Translations under genes and position numbers: made by a program
The notes under the pieces: generated by a model
The model's input: the letters and a program-made list of their open reading frames with translations, nothing else
What the model was told of the DNA's origin: nothing
Databases searched by the model: none
In this document: positions 60,221 through 64,000 of the stretch, piece after piece
How positions within the stretch are numbered: the stretch's first letter is position 1
Layout: each line of letters starts with the position of its first letter
NCBI GenBank assembly: GCA_035573715.1
Contig: DATLZZ010000008.1
Coordinates: 1 to 64,000, forward strand
Source: JACPRL01 sp035573715
GTDB lineage: Bacteria; Acidobacteriota; Terriglobia; Acidiferrales; 2-02-FULL-67-57
DNA: 64,000 bases
Reading direction: 5' to 3'

Positions 60221-61867
60221 ATGGCTGAGGCACTCAAGCTGCTCACGGCGAAGCGTCCCCAGGTGGCCAAGGTCACTAAGCCCCTCAACGTCGACCGTCA
60301 CCCCTTCGAGGACTACCTTTCCAATCCGCACATGCGGAAGTTTCTCGGCCTGCTCACCCAGAAGGGCGCCGATGGGCTGTGCTACCTGGAGAAAGTCTTT
60401 GCGACCTACGACGACCCGAACCTGGGGGTCCTCGACCGCTTCAAGTACTTCATTCCCCACCAGGCCATCGAGTTCTTCCGCGCCAAGGGCAATGTGGACA
60501 AGGAAGTCATCAAGGAGAAAGTCTTCCACCACCAGCCCACGGTGCGCTCGCTCATTAACACCGCCAAGTCCATCGCCACTTATGGACTGACGACCCCGCA
60601 GCGCTTCGTCGCTCCGCTCATCGTGGTCTGGAACATCACCCAGGCCTGCAACCTGACCTGCAAACACTGTTACCAGGACGCCACCCACAAGCCGCTGGCC
60701 GATGAGCTCACGTGGGAAGAGAAGCAGCGGGTGCTCGACGAAATGGCGGACAGCTACGTTCCTTTCGTCGCCTTCGCCGGCGGCGAGCCCCTGGTCTGCA
60801 AGGACATCTGGAAAGTCCTCGAGCACTGCAAAAAGCGCAAGATCCACGTCACCGTGGCCACCAACGGCACGATGCTGACCAAGGAAGTCTGTCAGCGCCT
60901 TGTGGAAGTCGGCGTCAAGTACGTCGAAGTTTCGCTCGATTCCATTGACCCGGACGAACACGACAGCTTCCGCGGGCTCAAGGGCGCCTGGAAGCGCTCC
61001 ACCGAGGGCATCCGGAACGTCGCCTCGACGCCGGGCCTGCGCGCCGGCATCGCCACCTGCTTCACCCGCGCCAACGTTCACACCGCCGACGACATGATCA
61101 ACCTGGCCAAGGACCTCGGCTGCACCACCTTCGTCCACTTCAACTTCATCCCTGTCGGCCGCGGCAAGGAGATCGCTCAGTACGACCTGACGCCGGCGCA
61201 GCGTGAGAACCTGCTGCGCACCCTGAACAAGCACCTGCAGGAGGGCGAAATCTCCATCATGTCCACCGCGCCGCAGTTCGGGCGCGCCTGCATCGTCTAC
61301 GGCTCCGAGGACGGCCTGATGGCTACCGGCCACGCCGGCTCGGGCCGCGGCAAGCAGACCAAGGTGTTGTCGAAGTACATCGGTGGCTGCGGGGCGGGGC
61401 GCTGCTACTGCTCCATCCAGCCCAACGGCAAGGTCAACCCCTGCGTCTACATCCCGTCGCACGAAGTGGGCGACCTGCGGCGCTCGCACTTCCTCGACAT
61501 CTGGAACAACTCGCTCTTCGACCTCCTCAGCGACCGTGACGACCGTGGCGACCACTGCGGCGTTTGCGACTACCGCCACTACTGCGGCGGCTGCCGCGCC
61601 CGCGCCGTCAGCTACACCGGCGACATCCAGGCCGGCGACCCGGGCTGCGTCTACAACATCCACCTCTGGGACGACATCACCACCAGCCAGAAGGGCCAGC
61701 TTGTGGTGCTCGGCCAGAACAGCTTTCCCGACAACCTGCTCGCCGGGATGACCGACGGCCGCTTCTCCAGCCAGAAGCAGGCGCCCGACATCCTGCTCAG
61801 CCAGCTCTCGACCGTCATTGACGACGTTGTCGGCCAGGCCGGCGCTCAGGCCCACGGCGACGACTAA
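60221..61867 (+). CDS. Radical SAM/SPASM enzyme paired with the Tes-like protein
   Basis: 548 residues. An N-terminal helical domain of about 130 residues without cysteine clusters, then the radical SAM motif TQACNLTCKHCYQ (Cys143, Cys147, Cys150) and AFAGGEPL (187-190). The SPASM region is complete: GGCGAGRCYCS (Cys390, 395, 397), Cys408, CGVCDYRHYCGGC (446-458) and Cys476. Such enzymes modify peptides, porphyrins or cofactors. The last five residues, AHGDD, are identical to those of the preceding gene's product. GGAGATGACTC before the ATG provides the ribosome binding site. Confidence 0.88.
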   Translation: MAEALKLLTAKRPQVAKVTKPLNVDRHPFEDYLSNPHMRKFLGLLTQKGADGLCYLEKVFATYDDPNLGVLDRFKYFIPHQAIEFFRAKGNVDKEVIKEKVFHHQPTVRSLINTAKSIATYGLTTPQRFVAPLIVVWNITQACNLTCKHCYQDATHKPLADELTWEEKQRVLDEMADSYVPFVAFAGGEPLVCKDIWKVLEHCKKRKIHVTVATNGTMLTKEVCQRLVEVGVKYVEVSLDSIDPDEHDSFRGLKGAWKRSTEGIRNVASTPGLRAGIATCFTRANVHTADDMINLAKDLGCTTFVHFNFIPVGRGKEIAQYDLTPAQRENLLRTLNKHLQEGEISIMSTAPQFGRACIVYGSEDGLMATGHAGSGRGKQTKVLSKYIGGCGAGRCYCSIQPNGKVNPCVYIPSHEVGDLRRSHFLDIWNNSLFDLLSDRDDRGDHCGVCDYRHYCGGCRARAVSYTGDIQAGDPGCVYNIHLWDDITTSQKGQLVVLGQNSFPDNLLAGMTDGRFSSQKQAPDILLSQLSTVIDDVVGQAGAQAHGDD

Positions 61868-61881
61868 CTCCAGGGTTCACG

Positions 61882-61914
61882 AAGCCCCGCCCGCTGGGCG
61901 GGGCTTTTATTTTT
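61882..61914 (+). terminator. Rho-independent terminator of the radical SAM operon
   Basis: A perfect 11-bp stem, AAGCCCCGCCC (61882-61892) with GGGCGGGGCTT (61896-61906), a 3-base loop, and a T-rich tail (TTTTATTTTT). It begins 14 bases after the stop codon of the second gene. Confidence 0.9.
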
Positions 61915-61982
61915 CTATGGCGAAGGGGGACACTCGGACGCGGGCGGCGATATGATTCCGCGCACATTCGGGCTGGGCGGCA

Positions 61983-62537
61983 GTGGTGGTGGTTGGAGGA
62001 TCGCCCAGCGCGCCGAATGTCATCGATCGCCGGCGGATTGAGATTGCCGACCCCAGGATTCGCGGCTCGAAGCAGCCCTTCCACGCCGCCGAGCCGCTGG
62101 CGCTGAAGGATGCCGAGAAGCTCATCCAGCGCTGCGCCGAGTCAACCCACTCACTGGCCGTGAGCGCCGTCCGAGCTGTGCTGAGCGCTGTTCGCGCGCA
62201 AGGCTGCGAAGTTGTCGGCTGTGGGCTGCTCACCGGCTCCGGACGGCCGCTGCCCGGCCTTCCTGCCATATTGGCCTCTCATCCGCTCATCCACACCGCC
62301 GAGGGCGAGTTCTTCCGCGAAGCGTTGGCGCAGGCCAGCGAGAGGTGCACCCTGCCGATCATGCGCGTCCGCGAGCGCGAGTTGGAGGGGCGCGCTTCGG
62401 CCGCGCTGCGCCTGCCGGCCGACAAGCTGAACGCACGCATCGCCGGGCTCGGCAAGACTATCGGCCCTCCGTGGGCTCAAGACCAGAAGCTGGCAGCGCT
62501 CGCTGCCTGGCTGGCCCTCGCCGGTACGTCAAAGTAG
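61983..62537 (+). CDS. Uncharacterised conserved-looking protein
   Basis: 184 residues from a GTG at 61983, which is the only early start. The sequence starts VVVGGSPSAPNVIDRRRIEI and then KQPFHAAEPLALKDAEKLI, followed by an alpha/beta segment with GCEVVGCGLLTGSG. The order of strands suggests an RNase H/actin-like fold, but I see no clear active site. Lone gene between the terminator and the yjbQ promoter. Confidence 0.65.
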   Translation: MVVVGGSPSAPNVIDRRRIEIADPRIRGSKQPFHAAEPLALKDAEKLIQRCAESTHSLAVSAVRAVLSAVRAQGCEVVGCGLLTGSGRPLPGLPAILASHPLIHTAEGEFFREALAQASERCTLPIMRVRERELEGRASAALRLPADKLNARIAGLGKTIGPPWAQDQKLAALAAWLALAGTSK

Positions 62538-62539
62538 TG

Positions 62540-62568
62540 TGGACACCGCTAGAACGTCTGTCTATAAT
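62540..62568 (+). promoter_or_regulatory. yjbQ promoter
   Basis: TGGACA (62540-62545), exactly 17 bases, TATAAT (62563-62568). It leaves a leader of about 110 bases before the yjbQ start. Confidence 0.75.
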
Positions 62569-62684
62569 CCCAACTTCTGAGTCCCCGGGACGGTTTCCGT
62601 CGTAGTCAAATTCAGGACCGCGCCTGCCACGGCCCTGCGGCAAGCTCAGGGCGGCCAGGCCAGGGCTGAGGAGCGAACGCGACC

Positions 62685-63179
62685 ATGAGCCAGAAGCCGG
62701 CCGCAGCCAGTTCTTCAACCTCCACCCTTGCCGAGCACTTCAACGGCTTCCGCATCAAGGCCGAGACCCTGACCGTTTCCACCCGTGAGCGGCTTGAGCT
62801 CATCAACATCACCGAGCGGCTGGCCGAGCAGGTGCGCTCGAGCGGCATCCGCGAAGGCCTGGCGGTGGTCAGTTCGCTGCACACCACCCTGGCGCTGTTC
62901 ATCAACGAATTCCAGGGCGCGTTGCTGGACGACATTCGGACGTTTCTTGAGGAATCGGTCGTCCGCAACCGCTACTACAAGCACAACGATCCGGCGCACT
63001 CCGACTGCGATCGCTTGAATGCCGACGCCCACCTGCGCGCCCTGCTGCTCGGCCACAGCCTGGCGCTGCCGGTGCGCGACGGCGAGCTGCTGCTCGGCAC
63101 CTACCAGTCGGTCATCCTCGCTGAGCTCGACGGTCCCCGCGAGCGCGCCCTGCAGATACAGATTCTCGGCATGGCCTGA
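62685..63179 (+). CDS. yjbQ: YjbQ family protein (UPF0047)
   Basis: 164 residues; the first 20 are a low-complexity Ala/Ser/Thr tail. Family motifs: VSSLHTTLALFINEFQGALL, HSDCDRLNADAHLRALLLGH and GTYQSVILAELDGPRER. Some members show thiamine phosphate synthase activity as a side reaction; the main function is open. thiL lies elsewhere in this window. Confidence 0.93.
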   Translation: MSQKPAAASSSTSTLAEHFNGFRIKAETLTVSTRERLELINITERLAEQVRSSGIREGLAVVSSLHTTLALFINEFQGALLDDIRTFLEESVVRNRYYKHNDPAHSDCDRLNADAHLRALLLGHSLALPVRDGELLLGTYQSVILAELDGPRERALQIQILGMA

Positions 63180-63188
63180 CCAATCGAC

Positions 63189-63260
63189 GGCGAAAATAGA
63201 AAAAGAGAAAAGAGACAGAAGGGCTGCCCATTTTTCGATTTTCTCTTTTCCGGTTTCATC
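63189..63260. repeat. GAAAA-type simple repeat, imperfect inverted
   Basis: GAAAATAGAAAAAGAGAAAA on one side and TTTTTCGATTTTCTCTTTTC on the other pair imperfectly; GAAAAGAGA/TCTCTTTTC is the perfect core. The same family of sequence (GAAAATCGAAA) has entered the queG coding region. Confidence 0.6.
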
Positions 63261-63320
63261 TTCCGGATTCTGGCCTTCCTGTCTTGCGCCAGTCTTTCCA
63301 TCGGCGGTAAGATACAGGGG

Positions 63321-63452
63321 TTCTCCGACCCCGGTTGACCTACGGGAGAGACAACCCAAGGCGCCGGGGCGATACCGTGTCCCGCGAAAGCAGGACGCGA
63401 CCCGCGCTGGCCGCAAGGCCAGTCCCGACAGAGTCGGGATTGGAAAGGAGAG
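63321..63452 (+). promoter_or_regulatory. Moco (molybdenum cofactor) riboswitch candidate
   Basis: Closing stem TCTCC (63322-63326)/GGAGA (63447-63451). The core reads ACCCCGGTTGACCTACGGG, GACAACC, GGCGCCGGGGCGATACC and TTGGAAAGGAGAG, which parallels the leader of Escherichia coli moaA (CUGGGUCAACUGAUACGG, CACCAGGGCGAAGG, CUGGAAAGGUG). Two hairpins end in GNRA loops: GC-GAAA-GC (63384-63391) within GTCC/GGAC, and CTGGCC-GCAA-GGCCAG (63407-63422). A further stem is TCCCGAC/GTCGGGA. Position before moaA fits. Confidence 0.8.
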
Positions 63453-63457
63453 CAGCG

Positions 63458-63508
63458 CAGCCTATACCCGGCTGTGTAAGGGGCGCGGGTATAGGCTGAC
63501 AGGTTTTT
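63458..63508 (+). terminator. Expression platform: long hairpin and T run directly before moaA
   Basis: CAGCCTATACCCG (63458-63470) pairs with CGGGTATAGGCTG (63486-63498) over 13 bases. The T run 63504-63508 touches the moaA ATG. The only Shine-Dalgarno-like bases (AGG, 63501-63503) lie just after the stem. The hairpin could terminate transcription or hide the ribosome binding site under control of the riboswitch. Confidence 0.7.
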
Positions 63509-64000
63509 ATGTTGAAAGACAAGCTCGGGCGCGAGATCACCGACCTGCGGGTCTCGGTCACCGACCGCTGCAACTTCCGCTGCATTTACTGCCGTTCGGC
63601 CGAGCCGGAGAATTACCAGCCTCCCGAGCATCTGCTGACGTGGCCGGAACTGCTGCGCTTGTGCGACATCCTGGGGCGGCTGGGCCTGCGCAAGATTCGC
63701 GTCACCGGTGGCGAGCCGCTGGTGCGGCCCGGCCTCGAAGACTTCATCGCGCGGCTGGCGGCACTTGGCTACTACGACGACATCGCTATGACCACCAACG
63801 GGTACACGCTGGCCGAGCGCGTCCACACGTTGCGCGCCGCCGGCTTGCAGCGGCTCAACATCAGCCTCGACTCGCTGCGCCCGGAGCGCTTCGACGCCAT
63901 CACGCGGACGCGCGGGGCGCTGACCCGCGTGCAGGCTGGCATTGACGCCGCGCAACGGACGCCGCTGGCTCCGGTCAAGGTCAACGTGGTGGTGGTGCGC
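63509..64000 (+). CDS. moaA: GTP 3',8-cyclase, N-terminal part (runs off the window)
   Basis: 164 codons are present and the frame is open to the window end. MoaA converts GTP to 3',8-cyclo-GTP, the first step of molybdenum cofactor synthesis. The translation begins MLKDKLGREITDLRVSVTDR, and the cluster motif CNFRCIYC gives the radical SAM triad; RVTGGEPLVRPGL and MTTNGYTLAE follow. Preceded by the Moco riboswitch candidate. Confidence 0.96.
   Translation, partial: MLKDKLGREITDLRVSVTDRCNFRCIYCRSAEPENYQPPEHLLTWPELLRLCDILGRLGLRKIRVTGGEPLVRPGLEDFIARLAALGYYDDIAMTTNGYTLAERVHTLRAAGLQRLNISLDSLRPERFDAITRTRGALTRVQAGIDAAQRTPLAPVKVNVVVVR

Noticed and set aside
61876..63180. Possible third member of the radical SAM operon
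   Set aside because: A strong terminator at 61882-61914 and a separate promoter at 62540 make the downstream genes independent units.
1..64000. Prophage, insertion sequence, CRISPR array or rRNA operon
   Set aside because: No integrase, transposase, phage structural gene, direct-repeat array or rRNA-like sequence was seen in a reading of both strands.

Overview
The window is a GC-rich bacterial chromosome segment with dense genes and many short operons on both strands. The gene set best fits an Acidobacteriota-type genome: dnaK-dnaJ-hspR heat-shock operon, acidobacterial-style dispersed intergenic repeats, exported M23/M24/M20/S41-type hydrolases, a Ser/Thr kinase with a TPR tail, and a tandem radical-SAM locus. 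That placement is inference, because no rRNA lies in the window. There is no prophage, insertion sequence or CRISPR array. Most genes are housekeeping.

Layout. 1-756: start of tuf, preceded on the minus strand by tRNA-Thr, -Gly, -Tyr and -Thr, the same order as thrU-tyrU-glyT-thrT-tufB of Escherichia coli. 0.9-10 kb: an anchored protein, an M23 peptidase, thiL, an FmdE-like protein, an AT-rich gene-free patch behind an orphan promoter, an M24 peptidase, an exported methyltransferase, a MOT1-type molybdate transporter, an isoprenylcysteine methyltransferase-like protein and a PflX-type radical SAM enzyme. 10.2-14.5 kb: heat-shock operon dnaK-orf-dnaJ-hspR. 14.6-28.9 kb: a Cys-rich secreted protein, a DnaC-like ATPase, rpsA, an HU/IHF gene, HIT, acyl-CoA dehydrogenase, rpmE, a double-domain thyX, STAS, prfA-prmC, a truncated DUF418 gene, dinB and cca. 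29-47 kb: lon, an S41/tricorn remnant, M20 and GH3 hydrolases, a Ser/Thr kinase, transport and glycosyltransferase genes, YceI, and an ECF sigma/FecR pair. 47-57 kb: superoxide dismutase, two PuuD-like membrane paralogues, DUF2461-DedA bracketed by octamer repeats, a low-GC orphan with a HEPN-like motif, queG, and two divergent GT-C glycosyltransferases.

57.1-62 kb is the most unusual part. A scrambled TPR gene is followed by a leader with a long-range stem and then two radical SAM enzymes in tandem. The first resembles the tetraether synthase/MJ0619 (COG1964) class. The second is a radical SAM/SPASM enzyme. Both end in the identical residues AHGDD. A strong terminator closes the unit. After a short conserved gene and yjbQ the window ends in moaA, preceded by a recognisable Moco (molybdenum cofactor) riboswitch and a hairpin directly against the moaA start codon. 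Together with the MOT1 transporter this points to active molybdenum cofactor metabolism.

Two themes recur. Sigma-70-like promoters (TTGACA/TATAAT class, 16-18 bp spacing) are readable before many operons. Several families of short dispersed repeats sit between genes, at gene breakpoints, and even in frame inside prmC and queG, and appear to have taken part in local rearrangement.
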